Positions 28,433 through 38,442 are shown, counted from the stretch's first letter. The stretch is 64,000 nucleotides of DNA from Thaumasiovibrio subtropicus (GCF_019703835.1 NZ_AP023054.1:186001-250000), one strand, 5' to 3'. Notes: generated by a model from the sequence alone, not told the origin. Numbers and translations: made by a program.

Positions 28433-29338
28433 ATGAATATCCGGGATTTGGAATATCTTGTCGCGTTGGCTGAACATCAGCATTTTCGCCGTGCGGCGGA
28501 AGCGTGTCACGTGAGCCAACCGACGTTGAGTGGCCAGATACGTAAATTAGAGACAGAGCTTGGCGTTGCATTGTTAGAGCGAACCAGTCGAAAGGTGCTT
28601 TTTACGGATGCGGGTTTGCGCTTGGTAACGCAAGCTCAGAAAGTGTTGTTAGAAGTGAAAATTTTGGCAGAGATGGCAAGTGAACAAGGCGAGAGCATGA
28701 ACGGCCCCATTCATATAGGGTTGATTCCGACAGTCGGGCCTTATCTCTTGCCTCATATCGTTCCGGCGTTACGTGAGCAATACCCTGATCTGGAGCTTTT
28801 CCTCCATGAAGGGCAGACGCATCAACTGGTGGACCAATTGGAAAGTGGGAAATTAGACTGCCTTATTCTGGCATCAGTGCAAGAGACGGAGCGATTCATT
28901 GAGTTACCGCTCTATGATGAACCCATGGTCCTTGCTGTACCTGAAAAGCATCGTTGGGCTAATCAGCAGAGCTTTGCGCTACCGCAGCTCGATGGTGAAA
29001 CACTCTTGATGCTGGGCGATGGACATTGCTTGCGGGATCAAGCGATGGGCTTCTGTTTTTCCGCAGGCGCAAAAGAAGATGGTCGCTTTAAAGCAACGAG
29101 TTTAGAAACGTTGCGAAATATGATTGTGGCAGGGGCAGGGATTACGTTACTGCCGCATTTAGCAACACCCGTAAGGGGAGCGAAAGAGGGCGTGTGTTAC
29201 TTGCCTGTTCATGATCCGAAACCATGCCGGCAGATTGTTTTGGCTTATCGTCCGGGGTCGCCATTGCGGCCGCGCTACGAGAAACTGGCAAGCCTGCTGA
29301 GTGAGCATGTGTGTACTTCCGGTTGCCTTGAAGATTAG
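28433..29338 (+). CDS. oxyR: Hydrogen peroxide sensor-regulator OxyR
   Basis: OxyR is a LysR-type activator that senses peroxide through a disulfide. The ATG at 28433 (MNIRDLEYLVALAEHQHFRRAAEACHVSQPTLSGQIRKLE) matches the family start exactly and gives 301 residues. The N-terminal winged helix-turn-helix is at 1-60. The redox pair corresponding to Cys199 and Cys208 of E. coli is present in DGHCLRDQAMGFCF. The regulatory domain continues to the C-terminus, which ends in a non-conserved CTSGCLED. It is divergent from prx-grx and convergent with mrcA. Confidence 0.97.
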   Translation: MNIRDLEYLVALAEHQHFRRAAEACHVSQPTLSGQIRKLETELGVALLERTSRKVLFTDAGLRLVTQAQKVLLEVKILAEMASEQGESMNGPIHIGLIPTVGPYLLPHIVPALREQYPDLELFLHEGQTHQLVDQLESGKLDCLILASVQETERFIELPLYDEPMVLAVPEKHRWANQQSFALPQLDGETLLMLGDGHCLRDQAMGFCFSAGAKEDGRFKATSLETLRNMIVAGAGITLLPHLATPVRGAKEGVCYLPVHDPKPCRQIVLAYRPGSPLRPRYEKLASLLSEHVCTSGCLED

Positions 29339-29346
29339 TCGGAATG

Positions 29347-29379
29347 AAAAAGAGGGAGATAACATCCGTTATCTCCCTC
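29347..29379 (-). terminator. Terminator of mrcA
   Basis: A perfect 12-bp stem (GAGGGAGATAAC at 29352 with GTTATCTCCCTC at 29368) is followed on the minus strand by five T residues. On the plus strand, after oxyR, no T run follows, so it mainly serves mrcA. Confidence 0.85.
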
Positions 29380-29404
29380 TGAGTTGTGCGTAACAGGATA
29401 AAAG

Positions 29405-31996
29405 TTAGAAGAGCTCTTCGCTTGGCGCTTCCTCCGTGACTTCAAAAATACTGCCACTCTGCTGCACGACATCTTCTGGCTCAGTCCCTTTTAAGAAGTA
29501 CTCGAACATAGTGCTACCATCACTACGACGTGTCAGAAGTCCGGTATCTTTATCGATGCGAACACGGACAATGTCTTCGGGGATCTGTTTTTCACTGACT
29601 GGCGTTTCTTCTAACGCGACTTTCATGAAATCAACCCAAGGTGGTTGAGCGATGTTACCACCCGCAGAACCACCGACACGCTGGTCGTCGCCTAGATTAG
29701 GGTTTCGGCTAATGCGGCCGAGTTTACGGCTGAAATCATCGAAACCTACCCATGAAGTGGCTACAATACTTGGGCCGTAGCCGGTATACCAAGTGTCTCT
29801 GGAGTCATTGGTTGTACCGGTTTTTCCGCCAATATCGCGACGCTTCAGCACTTGTCCACGCCAGCCCGTACCGTTCCATCCGGTTCCAGCACGCCAGTTA
29901 CCTCCGCCCCAGATATTACTTTCGAGCATTTCACGCATCAGGAAGGCCGTTTGCTCCGAAATAACTTGCGGCGCATACGGGGAAAACGCTTCTTCCGCTG
30001 CCTCTTCTTCTGTCGCCAGAAGATCTTCCTCTACCCCTGCCACTTCAAAAAGACGTTGCTGTTCCGGTGTCGTTCCCTCAGCGGCTGAAACCTCAACCTC
30101 AGGAAGTCGAACTGGTGGAATGTTGGGCTCAGGACAGTTCTGCTGACAAATGGTTTTTGGCTCGGCTTGAAAAATGACTTCACCATTGGCGTCTTCAACA
30201 CGTTCGATAAAGTAGGGCTCAACGTAATAGCCGCCATTTGCGAATACCGCAAAACCTTGTGCCATTTCAATGGGTGTTAAGCTACCTGCACCGAGTGCTA
30301 AGGCTTCCGCACGAGGTAGATCTTTGCGCTTGAATCCAAAGCGGGTGAGGTAATTGATGCTCTCATCAAGACCAACACGCTGCAGAATGCGTACCGCCAT
30401 CACGTTTTTCGACTTAGCAAGACCGACGCGAACGCGTTGTGGACCATCATACACCTCAGGCGAGTTTTTCGGTCGCCACGCAACGCCCATGCTCTGATCC
30501 CAGCGACTAATCGGCGCATCATTGATCAACGTCGCGAGTGTCATGCCATCATCAAGTGCCGCTGCGTAGATAAAGGGCTTAATGCCTGAACCGACTTGGC
30601 GAACGGATTGCAATGCACGGTTAAACTTTGAGTGGGTATAGTTAAATCCACCGACCATGGCGAGCACGGCACCGTCATTCGGAGATATCGCAGTGAAAGC
30701 GGTATTTGCCGCAGGAACTTGGCTTAAAGACCAAATAGTGTTGTCTTCATCGTCTTGCGCTGAGGTGACATAAACCATCTCCCCTTCAGTAAAGATGTCG
30801 GCCGCTTTTTTCGGCGCAGGGCCTTGGCGGGCATCATGAATGAAACGGCGTGCCCATTTCATCCCATCCCACTCAATGGTGATGTTGTCGCCTGCGCGAT
30901 TAATCAACTCAACTTGCTTATCTCCGACAACGGTAACGGCTGCTGGTGTAAGGGCGCCATAATTTGGCTCTTGGCGAAGGGCTTTAATGATCTCTTCTGC
31001 CGGTAATGGCGTTGCGTCCGCCTGCCATAAGGTTTTGACGGCACCGCGATAGCCATGACCTTGGTCGTAGCTAAGAAGATTGTTGATCGCGGCTGTTTGT
31101 GCAGCTTGTTGGAGTTTGCTGTCAGACGTGGTGAATACGCGATAGCCAGAGGTTAATGCTTCATCACCATATTGCTCAATCATCCAAGCGCGAGCATATT
31201 CTGAAAAATATCCCGCATAAAGCTCGATATCTGCACCGTGACGACGTGAAATCACTGGCTCTTGACGTGCCTGATCAAACTCAAATTGGGATATATACCC
31301 TTCTTCCAACATACGGCGCAAAACGATGTTGCGGCGAGAGGTCGCCCTTTCTGCTGAAGTTATCGGGTTAATCGAAGAGGGCGCTTTAGGCAAACCAGCA
31401 AGTGTTGCCATTTCACCTAAAGTGAGCTGGTCGAGTGTTTTGCCATAATAGGTTTGCGCGGCCGCGCCGATACCATATGAACGATGACCTAAGAAAATCT
31501 TATTAAAATATAATTCTAGGATCTCTTCTTTCGTTAATAATTGTTCGATATGGATCGCAATAAATATCTCTTTAATTTTGCGCATTATTTTCTTCTCATT
31601 AGTGAGAAAGAAATTTCTGGCTAATTGCTGAGTAATTGTACTTGCGCCTTGTTTTGCCGAACCGGAGGCAGCGACGACGATGGCGGCACGAACGATACCG
31701 ATAGGGTCAATACCGTAGTGAGTATAGAAGCGAGTATCTTCGGTGGCGATCAACGCCTCAATCAGAGGTTGAGGGATCTCATCCAACGTGACTGGTATGC
31801 GTTTGTTTTCGCCAAACTCAGCCATCAACTTCCCATCTTTTGTGTAAACCAGCATTGGAGTTTGCAGTTCTACATCGCGTAGTGTCGCAACATCCGGGAG
31901 TTCCGGTTTGACATAAAGATAGAAGCCAAAAATTGTACTAACTCCAAGAAAAATGCAAAACACTGCAAACAATATCAATCGCTTTATGAACTTCAC
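29405..31996 (-). CDS. mrcA: Penicillin-binding protein 1A
   Basis: PBP1A is a bifunctional inner-membrane enzyme that polymerises and crosslinks peptidoglycan. The 863-residue protein has one N-terminal anchor (about 7-30), a GT51 glycosyltransferase domain (about 55-230; TEDTRFYTHYGID, QGASTITQQLARNFFL, KEEILELYFNKIFLG), an OB-like insert, and a transpeptidase domain with SGIK (active Ser in RQVGSGIKPF, about 465), the SxN-type motif in AKSKNVMAV, and GGKTGTTND. A long acidic insert lies near residues 620-700. Divergent from pilMNOPQ, as in many gammaproteobacteria. Confidence 0.96.
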   Translation of the reverse strand: MKFIKRLILFAVFCIFLGVSTIFGFYLYVKPELPDVATLRDVELQTPMLVYTKDGKLMAEFGENKRIPVTLDEIPQPLIEALIATEDTRFYTHYGIDPIGIVRAAIVVAASGSAKQGASTITQQLARNFFLTNEKKIMRKIKEIFIAIHIEQLLTKEEILELYFNKIFLGHRSYGIGAAAQTYYGKTLDQLTLGEMATLAGLPKAPSSINPITSAERATSRRNIVLRRMLEEGYISQFEFDQARQEPVISRRHGADIELYAGYFSEYARAWMIEQYGDEALTSGYRVFTTSDSKLQQAAQTAAINNLLSYDQGHGYRGAVKTLWQADATPLPAEEIIKALRQEPNYGALTPAAVTVVGDKQVELINRAGDNITIEWDGMKWARRFIHDARQGPAPKKAADIFTEGEMVYVTSAQDDEDNTIWSLSQVPAANTAFTAISPNDGAVLAMVGGFNYTHSKFNRALQSVRQVGSGIKPFIYAAALDDGMTLATLINDAPISRWDQSMGVAWRPKNSPEVYDGPQRVRVGLAKSKNVMAVRILQRVGLDESINYLTRFGFKRKDLPRAEALALGAGSLTPIEMAQGFAVFANGGYYVEPYFIERVEDANGEVIFQAEPKTICQQNCPEPNIPPVRLPEVEVSAAEGTTPEQQRLFEVAGVEEDLLATEEEAAEEAFSPYAPQVISEQTAFLMREMLESNIWGGGNWRAGTGWNGTGWRGQVLKRRDIGGKTGTTNDSRDTWYTGYGPSIVATSWVGFDDFSRKLGRISRNPNLGDDQRVGGSAGGNIAQPPWVDFMKVALEETPVSEKQIPEDIVRVRIDKDTGLLTRRSDGSTMFEYFLKGTEPEDVVQQSGSIFEVTEEAPSEELF

Positions 31997-32157
31997 TTGA
32001 GAATTCCTGTTACGCCTTCGTTCGTTAGTTATTAACGTTTAAGACCATAGTATAAAGATTACTCGAACAAAAAATAATAAATAAATTCACACCATTAGAT
32101 GGAGTGAACCCAAAAGAGTTCGTTTTTTGTATCGCGAACAAAGGAGTCGTTCCCGAC

Positions 32158-33153
32158 ATGTTTTTAAATCCGCTCAGCATAGGCTTAGATATTGGTAACT
32201 TCAGTATCAAGCTTGTGGTGATAGAACTGCGCAAGCGTCAACCCGTTTTATTGGCGTTTGAAGAGCGTGTACTTTCATCACCGATACTCAATGATCAGCA
32301 TAGCGTCGACAGTGAAGCTTTGTTGTCAGAGATGCGTCAAATACGTCGTTCTATACCTAAGCGAGCACGCCGAGTGAGCATGGCGTTACCGGATAGTGCG
32401 GTGATCAGTAAAGTGGTCCACTTGGATCAGCAATTATCGGATCAAGAGAAGCATTTTGCCGTCCACCAAGCCTTAGCGACTTCTTCGCCCTTTCCTGTAG
32501 AAGAGCTGCAACTTGACTATTTTGCTGTGAATATAGGTGAAGGGTCATCAGCATCGTCCGTTGCCCACCAAGTCTATGCATGCCGCAAGCAGACGGTTGC
32601 TGGTCGAATTAACGCCTTAACCAAGGCGCGTTTTCGTCCGTCAGTGCTCGAGTTGAAATCACACGGCCTGATCTGGTTAGGCGAGGCTCAGCAAGCAGCT
32701 TTGCCGACTCAACAAAACTGGGCAGTGGTTGACATTGGCATGAAGCAGAGCGATTTCTGTGTTGGTGTGAGCCAGAATCAATTTTATCGTCGTGAGATCC
32801 CACTTTCTGTTGGTCAGATTTCTTTAACTAATCCACGATTTGATTGGCAGCATCCAGATCTTGGTGCCTGCCAGCAATTTATGCAGCAGTTGGCGGAGCA
32901 GTTGCGTCGCCAAATTCAGCTCTATAACTCAACGCATCCTAAGTCTCCACTCAACGGCATTTGGCTGGCTGGTGGCGCGTCTACCTTGGTCGATTGCGAT
33001 GACTTGGCCCAGATGCTGTCGATGCCTGTACAGTGGTCTGACCCTTTTGCAGTATTGACTCGGGCAGATAAGTTAGCGGGTTATCGACCTGAGCAGAACT
33101 ACAGTCGATTCGGCCTTGCGACAGGGTTGGCGTTGCGGGGGGCTCAGGCATGA
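32158..33153 (+). CDS. pilM: Type IV pilus assembly protein PilM
   Basis: PilM is a cytoplasmic actin-like ATP-binding protein that binds the N-terminal tail of PilN and couples the inner-membrane alignment complex to the pilus motor. The start at 32158 (MFLNPLSIGLDIGNFSIKLVVIE) has AAGGAG upstream at slightly long spacing; a GTG at 32104 is poorer. Actin-fold motifs are SIGLDIGNFSIK (residue 7), WAVVDIGMKQSDFCV (about 190) and GIWLAGGASTL (about 280). First of the pilMNOPQ operon; its stop overlaps pilN by four bases. In vibrios this set serves the competence or MSHA-type pili. Confidence 0.95.
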   Translation: MFLNPLSIGLDIGNFSIKLVVIELRKRQPVLLAFEERVLSSPILNDQHSVDSEALLSEMRQIRRSIPKRARRVSMALPDSAVISKVVHLDQQLSDQEKHFAVHQALATSSPFPVEELQLDYFAVNIGEGSSASSVAHQVYACRKQTVAGRINALTKARFRPSVLELKSHGLIWLGEAQQAALPTQQNWAVVDIGMKQSDFCVGVSQNQFYRREIPLSVGQISLTNPRFDWQHPDLGACQQFMQQLAEQLRRQIQLYNSTHPKSPLNGIWLAGGASTLVDCDDLAQMLSMPVQWSDPFAVLTRADKLAGYRPEQNYSRFGLATGLALRGAQA

Positions 33154-33710
33154 TCCAGATTAACTTACTGCCATGGCGCGAATGGCAACAGCACAATCAT
33201 CAACAGCGTTTTAAAGCCTTATTGCTGGGTGCAGCGATGGTCTGTGCCGCTGGCGTCTATGGCGTTGTGAATTACATCGGCACGCAGAAAAACGTGCAAG
33301 AGCAGCGTAATGCGGCATTCCAACAGGAAATTCGCATGTTGGATTATCGTCTTGCCAAGGTGCCGGCGTTGAACCAGCAACGTAGTGAGCTGTTACGTCG
33401 GGTAGAGGTGATTAACAACATTCAATTACAACGTAATCAAGTGACAGCGCTATTGAATCTCTTTCCTGAGTTAGTCCCGGAAGGGGTCTACTTGGAGCAA
33501 TTATCAGTGAATGGGGCTCGCATTGAGCTACGTGGTCAAGCCGACGGTAATGCGCAGCTTGCTCGTTTCTTGGCAAATGGTGAATCCCACCCCAACATGC
33601 GTAACCTCATCATGCACTCGATAATTACCGAACAGCAAACCGCTGCATCGCAACGAATTGCCTTCCGTAGTTCGTTTGAGTGGGTGAACACAGTGCAAGG
33701 AGAGCAGTAA
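33150..33710 (+). CDS. pilN: Type IV pilus assembly protein PilN
   Basis: PilN is a bitopic inner-membrane protein that pairs with PilO and binds PilM. The 186 residues begin MIQINLLPWREWQQHN, containing the conserved INLLPWR PilM-binding tail, then a membrane segment (ALLLGAAMVCAAGVYGVVNYIG, about 25-46), a coiled coil, and a periplasmic ferredoxin-like domain. The start overlaps pilM as ATGA, and the stop shares one base with the pilO start, indicating translational coupling. Confidence 0.95.
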   Translation: MIQINLLPWREWQQHNHQQRFKALLLGAAMVCAAGVYGVVNYIGTQKNVQEQRNAAFQQEIRMLDYRLAKVPALNQQRSELLRRVEVINNIQLQRNQVTALLNLFPELVPEGVYLEQLSVNGARIELRGQADGNAQLARFLANGESHPNMRNLIMHSIITEQQTAASQRIAFRSSFEWVNTVQGEQ

Positions 33711-34291
33711 TGGATAATCTGCGAGAACTTGAACTCGATGAAATTATGCAGTGGCCACTGCCAGCGCAGATGATTGTGGTCGCTTTATTGGCTTTGCTAT
33801 TGAGTGTGGGTGGTTACTTCTATTTCGTAAAACCGGAGCTTTCAGAGCTAGATAGTCTGAAAGAGAAAGAGGCCCAACTACACAATGAGTTGACGCTTAA
33901 AAGTAATCAGGTTGCTGCTATTCCATATTTGGAAGAGCAGATTGAGATGCTTCAGGCTCGATATGAGCGTGTGCTGACCCAACTGCCTGCCGAGCAAGAG
34001 CTGGCCTCTTTGGTTTCAGGTATCAATGAAATCGGCGTTGAATTTGGCTTGGCCTTCCATCGAATTGATTGGGCAAACCGAGTGAGACGAGATGACTACG
34101 AAGAGATCCCATTAAGCTTATCGATTTCTGGGGATTATAACCAAGTTGGCGACTTCAGTGCGGCGATTGCCTCAATGCCGCGTTTGGTGAGCTTGCATGA
34201 TTTTAGTCTTGGTCGAGGAAACGATGGCTTAAGACTGCAGGTTTCAGCGAAGACCTACAGATTCTTGTCGGAGGTGGAACGTGGCAACTAA
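33710..34291 (+). CDS. pilO: Type IV pilus assembly protein PilO
   Basis: PilO forms the inner-membrane alignment complex with PilN and PilP. The ATG at 33710 (MDNLRELELDEIMQWPLPAQM) overlaps the pilN TAA as TAATG with AAGGAGAG upstream; an earlier in-frame start is not needed. The 193 residues contain one membrane segment (MIVVALLALLLSVGGYFYFV, about 20-40), a coiled coil (about 45-90), and a periplasmic domain with the signature IDWANRVRRDDYEEIPLSLSISGDYNQVGDF. The 3' end overlaps pilP by 11 bases. Confidence 0.95.
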   Translation: MDNLRELELDEIMQWPLPAQMIVVALLALLLSVGGYFYFVKPELSELDSLKEKEAQLHNELTLKSNQVAAIPYLEEQIEMLQARYERVLTQLPAEQELASLVSGINEIGVEFGLAFHRIDWANRVRRDDYEEIPLSLSISGDYNQVGDFSAAIASMPRLVSLHDFSLGRGNDGLRLQVSAKTYRFLSEVERGN

Positions 34292-34817
34292 ATGGAAAGT
34301 AACCACTTTAGCGATTCTTGTACTCCTTGGTGGTTGTAAAGCCAATGATGAATCGATACCCGAAAAAGTGATGCAGATTCGTGCTCGTGCGACCGCAAAG
34401 GTTGAACCGTTACCTGATGAGTTTGTTTATTCGCCGTTACCCTTTTACGCGGCATCAGGACGCGAGCCGTTCACGAGACCGATAGCGGTCCGCGCGACAG
34501 CAACGGTAATGGAAGTTGATTGCTGGCAACCTGATTTGACTCGCAGTCCGCAAAAGCTAGAGCAGTTTTCTATCGACACGTTGGCAGTGAAAGGCATCAT
34601 TGGTGATAGTGCGACTCGCTGGGCATTAGTGCAAACCCCAGAGGGGAGTTTAGAAAAAATTCGTGCAGGGCAGTTCATGGGGCTAAATCGTGGACGAGTT
34701 AAGCACGTAACAGAATTTGGAATTGAAGTGCAGGAAAGCCTTCCTGACGGATTAGGTTGTTGGCAGCAGCGTTCGCTTAAACTGGCAGTCAATCAGCCAG
34801 TGAGCGTTTCGCTATGA
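34281..34817 (+). CDS. pilP: Type IV pilus assembly lipoprotein PilP
   Basis: PilP is an inner-membrane-anchored periplasmic lipoprotein linking PilNO to the secretin PilQ. It starts at a GTG inside the pilO end with a strong GGAGG site five bases upstream. The 178 residues have a signal peptide with lipobox LLGGC (Cys about 19), an unstructured stretch, and the beta-sandwich domain VKGIIGDSATRWALVQTPEGSLEKIRAGQFMGLNRGRV, typical for the family. Followed by pilQ after about 13 bases. Confidence 0.94.
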   Translation: MATKWKVTTLAILVLLGGCKANDESIPEKVMQIRARATAKVEPLPDEFVYSPLPFYAASGREPFTRPIAVRATATVMEVDCWQPDLTRSPQKLEQFSIDTLAVKGIIGDSATRWALVQTPEGSLEKIRAGQFMGLNRGRVKHVTEFGIEVQESLPDGLGCWQQRSLKLAVNQPVSVSL

Positions 34818-34830
34818 TGGAAGTGTGAGT

Positions 34831-36654
34831 ATGCAAATGAATATAGGTAAACAAAACGATATGGATATCCCACCGCGTCGCTCTTTGGGTGCAGCCATTC
34901 TCACCCGTGCCAGTCATGTGGCGTTAGCATTGAGCCTGCTGTTCACGCCTGCTTTAGTGAGCGCAAATGCGCCAGCCTTGCCCGGCGAAGTCGCTTCAAC
35001 AAGTCGAATAGAGATGCCAAACACTAATAGTGTTGAGAACATTGACTTTCGACGAGATAAAGATGGTAACGGTGTACTGATTGCTGAGTTTGCGAATCCA
35101 CAAGCGATCGTCAATGTAGAACGTCGAAAGCAAGCACTACAGGTCGATGTTCTTAATACCGCTCTCCCCAACGAGCTGCTTTATATTTTAGATGTTAACG
35201 ACTTTGCGACCGTGGTAAGTGATGTCGAAACCTTCTTATTAGAAGATGGTGCGCGTCTGGTGTTGAGCACAAAAGGCGACTATGAGTATGACTACCAGCT
35301 TAATGGCAAGCAGTTGCGCGTCGTCATGAAGCAGCCGCCTCGCCAAGAAGTTGCGACAGCACAGAGCCAAGTTGAAACGGTGAAGTACACTGGCGAACCC
35401 ATTTCTATCAACTTTCAAGATATACCAGTGCGAAATGTGCTTCAGTTAGTCGCTGATTACAATGATTTTAACTTGGTGGTCTCTGATAGTGTTGTTGGTA
35501 ATGTCACCCTCCGTCTAGATGGCGTGCCTTGGGAACAAGTGCTGGATCTTATCTTACGCGTAAGGGGTCTAGATAAACGTGTTGAAGGTAACGTTGTTTT
35601 GGTTGCGCCAAAAGCCGAGCTTGAAAAGAACGAGCTCGAAGCCTTGGAAGCACAGAAGATGGAAGAGGAGTTAGCGCCACTAGAGACCGAGCTCTATTCG
35701 ATTAACTTTGCTAAGGCAGGAGACATTGCAGCGTTGTTGGCTGGTACAGAAGATGGTATTAGCTTACTGACTGACCGTGGTGCAGTGAGTACCGATGAAC
35801 GCACTAATGCAGTGATTGTTCGAGATGTGCCTGCGCAACAGGAAGTGATTGCAAAGCTGATCAGTGACCTTGATATTGCGATTAAGCAAGTGCAAATTGA
35901 GGCTCGCATTGTGACGGTGGATGAGGGTGACCTCTCTGCGTTGGGTGTGAAATGGGGCTTCTCAAATACTAATGGCAGTGTGGCTGGAGGCGGTAGTATT
36001 GAGAGTAACATTTGGGCGATGCCAGGACGTTCGATAGAAGGTAAAGATTCGGTCGAAATGGATGACTATCTCAATGTGAACCTCGGTATTGCTGACCCAC
36101 GAGCGTCCAGTATTGCATTCAGTGTTGCCAAATTGGGTAAAAACTTACTGTTGGACCTCGAACTTTCTGCGCTGCAAGCGGAAAACAAGGCGGAGATTGT
36201 CTCTAGTCCACGTCTTATGACGGCAGACAAGAAACCGGCTTACATAGAGCAGGGTGTCGAAATCCCGTATTTGGAATCTGCATCGAGCGGCGCAGCCACC
36301 ATTGCGTTCCAAAAAGCGGTGTTGAGTCTTCGCGTCGTACCACAAATCACGCCGGATGGACGTTTGATTCTTGACCTTGAGGTGACTCAAGATAGTCAGG
36401 GTGACACGGTTGATACTGGTTTTGGTAAAGCTGTATCTATCAACACGCGTCGAATTGACACCCAAGTTATGGTCGAAGATGGTGAAACCGTGGTCTTAGG
36501 CGGAATTTTCCAGCATGCCATCACGAAAACGACGGACAAGGTGCCTGTGCTAGGGGATTTACCTGCACTGGGTATGCTATTCCGCCGAGATTCTGAGAAT
36601 ATTCAAAAGCGTGAGATGCTGATCTTTGTAACGCCGCAGATTGTTAGCCAATAA
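34831..36654 (+). CDS. pilQ: Type IV pilus secretin PilQ
   Basis: PilQ forms the outer-membrane ring through which the pilus passes (and DNA uptake pili retract). The ATG at 34831 (MQMNIGKQND) is used; a GTG two codons upstream is possible. An N-terminal signal region (VALALSLLFTPALVSANA) comes late, about residue 45, then an AMIN domain (about 60-160), a secretin N domain (ISINFQDIPVRNVLQLVADYNDFNLVVSDSV, about 185), a second N domain (INFAKAGDIAALLAG), and the secretin core (about 410-600; VLSLRVVPQITPDGRLILDLEV; VEDGETVVLGGIF; KVPVLGDLPALGMLFR). About 607 residues, usual length. Confidence 0.95.
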   Translation: MQMNIGKQNDMDIPPRRSLGAAILTRASHVALALSLLFTPALVSANAPALPGEVASTSRIEMPNTNSVENIDFRRDKDGNGVLIAEFANPQAIVNVERRKQALQVDVLNTALPNELLYILDVNDFATVVSDVETFLLEDGARLVLSTKGDYEYDYQLNGKQLRVVMKQPPRQEVATAQSQVETVKYTGEPISINFQDIPVRNVLQLVADYNDFNLVVSDSVVGNVTLRLDGVPWEQVLDLILRVRGLDKRVEGNVVLVAPKAELEKNELEALEAQKMEEELAPLETELYSINFAKAGDIAALLAGTEDGISLLTDRGAVSTDERTNAVIVRDVPAQQEVIAKLISDLDIAIKQVQIEARIVTVDEGDLSALGVKWGFSNTNGSVAGGGSIESNIWAMPGRSIEGKDSVEMDDYLNVNLGIADPRASSIAFSVAKLGKNLLLDLELSALQAENKAEIVSSPRLMTADKKPAYIEQGVEIPYLESASSGAATIAFQKAVLSLRVVPQITPDGRLILDLEVTQDSQGDTVDTGFGKAVSINTRRIDTQVMVEDGETVVLGGIFQHAITKTTDKVPVLGDLPALGMLFRRDSENIQKREMLIFVTPQIVSQ

Positions 36655-36690
36655 CTTTCGGCCTCAGGATTGATCTAGCTATTGCAAAGT

Positions 36691-36763
36691 GCCCTAGACA
36701 CCTGAGATAATTCGCGGTCTGATCACGAATTATCTGTGAGGAAATGGTGTCTCGGGCTTTTTT
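36691..36763 (+). terminator. Nested double hairpin with T tract between pilQ and aroK
   Basis: An outer stem GCCCTAGACACC (36691) with GGTGTCTCGGGC (36746) has one mismatch; inside it a second stem, AGATAATTCG (36705-36714) with CGAATTATCT (36726-36735), is perfect. Six T residues follow at 36758-36763, 50 bases before aroK. It is either the pilQ terminator or an attenuator for aroK. Such a two-tier structure is larger than needed for a simple terminator. Confidence 0.7.
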
Positions 36764-36813
36764 ATAGCCTGCGGGCAGACTTGTTTGATTTTAACTGCAC
36801 GTATATTGCTAAC

Positions 36814-37332
36814 ATGGCTGAAAAAAGAAATATTTTCCTAGTAGGTCCAATGGGTGCTGGCAAAAGCACGATTGGTAGACATTTGGCTCAACAGCTACAC
36901 ATGGAGTTTTTAGACTCTGATACCGTAATTGAAGAGCGAACTGGCGCAGACATCAGCTGGGTTTTTGATGTAGAAGGCGAAGCGGGTTTCCGTGTTCGCG
37001 AAGAAAGTGTCATTGATGACCTGACCCAAGAGCAAGGGATTGTACTTGCGACGGGTGGTGGTTCTGTTAAGAGTAAAGAAAATCGTAACCGACTTTCTGC
37101 TCGTGGCATTGTTGTTTATTTGGAAACAACCATTGAAAAGCAACTTGCACGCACTCAGCGTGATAAGAAGCGCCCACTTCTCCAAACCGACCAACCTCGC
37201 GAAGTACTTGAAGCGTTAGCAGAAGAACGTAACCCTCTTTATGAAGAAGTGGCTGACTACGTAATTCGTACTGACGAGCAAAGTGCTAAAGTCGTTGCAA
37301 ACCAAATTATTAAGTTGCTAGAAGAGCGCTAA
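36814..37332 (+). CDS. aroK: Shikimate kinase I
   Basis: AroK phosphorylates shikimate in aromatic amino acid synthesis. The ATG at 36814 ([28 protein letters not shown]) matches the family and gives 172 residues (173 in E. coli). The P-loop is GPMGAGKST at residues 11-19; the shikimate site shows [31 protein letters not shown], and LATGGGSV follows at about 77. The ribosome site is weak. It is followed by aroB after 22 bases, the conserved aroKB-damX-dam-rpe-gph-trpS order. Confidence 0.97.
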   Translation: MAEKRNIFLVGPMGAGKSTIGRHLAQQLHMEFLDSDTVIEERTGADISWVFDVEGEAGFRVREESVIDDLTQEQGIVLATGGGSVKSKENRNRLSARGIVVYLETTIEKQLARTQRDKKRPLLQTDQPREVLEALAEERNPLYEEVADYVIRTDEQSAKVVANQIIKLLEER

Positions 37333-37354
37333 TTATCTATTGAAGGGGCATACC

Positions 37355-38431
37355 ATGGAAAGGTTAACTGTCAGCTTAGCGGAGAGAAGCTATCCTATTT
37401 CGATTGATAAAGGACTATTTCAAGACAGTTCACTGTTTGAAATGGTTGCTGATCGTCAAGTGGTGGTAATCAGTAACGAAACGGTTGCCCCTCTCTATGC
37501 GGACAAGCTGATAGCAACACTGTCGCCACTGGCAAAGCAGGTTCACTTGCTTTCTTTGCCTGATGGCGAGCAATATAAATCGTTAGCCACATTTAACGAT
37601 ATTATGACCTTTCTACTCGAGCGCAATCTCGGTCGAGATGTGTTGCTGGTTGCGCTCGGTGGTGGTGTGATTGGTGATGTGGTGGGTTACGCCGCGGCCA
37701 GTTTTCACCGTGGTGTCGACTTTATCCAAGTGCCTACAACCTTGCTTTCCCAAGTTGATTCCTCCGTAGGAGGGAAGACAGCGGTCAACCATCCGCTGGG
37801 TAAGAACATGATCGGTGCGTTTTATCAGCCGCTCAGTGTTGTAATTGACACCGACTGCTTACAAACGCTACCGGCGCGTGAATACGCAGCTGGTGTTGCT
37901 GAAGTGATTAAATACGGCATTATTGCAGATCATGATTTCTTTGTTTGGTTAGAAGACAACATGGATGCGCTAGTGCGGCAAGAACAAGCAGCATTGAGCT
38001 ATGCAATTCGTCGTTGTTGCCAGATTAAAGCTGATGTTGTCGCTGAAGATGAGCGTGAATCGGGTGTACGGGCCCTGCTGAACTTAGGCCACACTTTTGG
38101 TCATGCCATTGAAGCGGAAATGGGCTACGGGAACTGGTTGCATGGTGAAGCGGTTGCTGCGGGTACCGTGCTAGCAGCTCAAACGGCGCATGCTTTGGGT
38201 ATGGTGTCTGCTGAACTTGTGGAACGTGTCCGACAATTGCTACTAAAGGCTCAACTCCCTGTTTCAAAACCTGATACCATGACATTTGAAGCGTTTATGC
38301 GTCATATGGCGCGTGACAAAAAGGTGTTAGCAGGTCAATTACGCTTTGTGTTGCCAATGGGTATTGGCAGTGCGAAAGTCGTGGCAGGTGTTAGCGAAGA
38401 TATTCTGCATCAGGTCATTGATGCAAACTAG
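37355..38431 (+). CDS. aroB: 3-dehydroquinate synthase
   Basis: AroB converts DAHP to 3-dehydroquinate using NAD and a divalent metal. The ATG at 37355 ([18 protein letters not shown]) has AAGGGG upstream, giving 358 residues. The NAD site is [53 protein letters not shown] in the family, of which the key pieces [10 protein letters not shown] and [10 protein letters not shown] are present; metal ligands are in [26 protein letters not shown], with the two conserved His. Part of the aroKB operon. Confidence 0.97.
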   Translation: MERLTVSLAERSYPISIDKGLFQDSSLFEMVADRQVVVISNETVAPLYADKLIATLSPLAKQVHLLSLPDGEQYKSLATFNDIMTFLLERNLGRDVLLVALGGGVIGDVVGYAAASFHRGVDFIQVPTTLLSQVDSSVGGKTAVNHPLGKNMIGAFYQPLSVVIDTDCLQTLPAREYAAGVAEVIKYGIIADHDFFVWLEDNMDALVRQEQAALSYAIRRCCQIKADVVAEDERESGVRALLNLGHTFGHAIEAEMGYGNWLHGEAVAAGTVLAAQTAHALGMVSAELVERVRQLLLKAQLPVSKPDTMTFEAFMRHMARDKKVLAGQLRFVLPMGIGSAKVVAGVSEDILHQVIDAN

Positions 38432-38442
38432 GTAGCACAACT

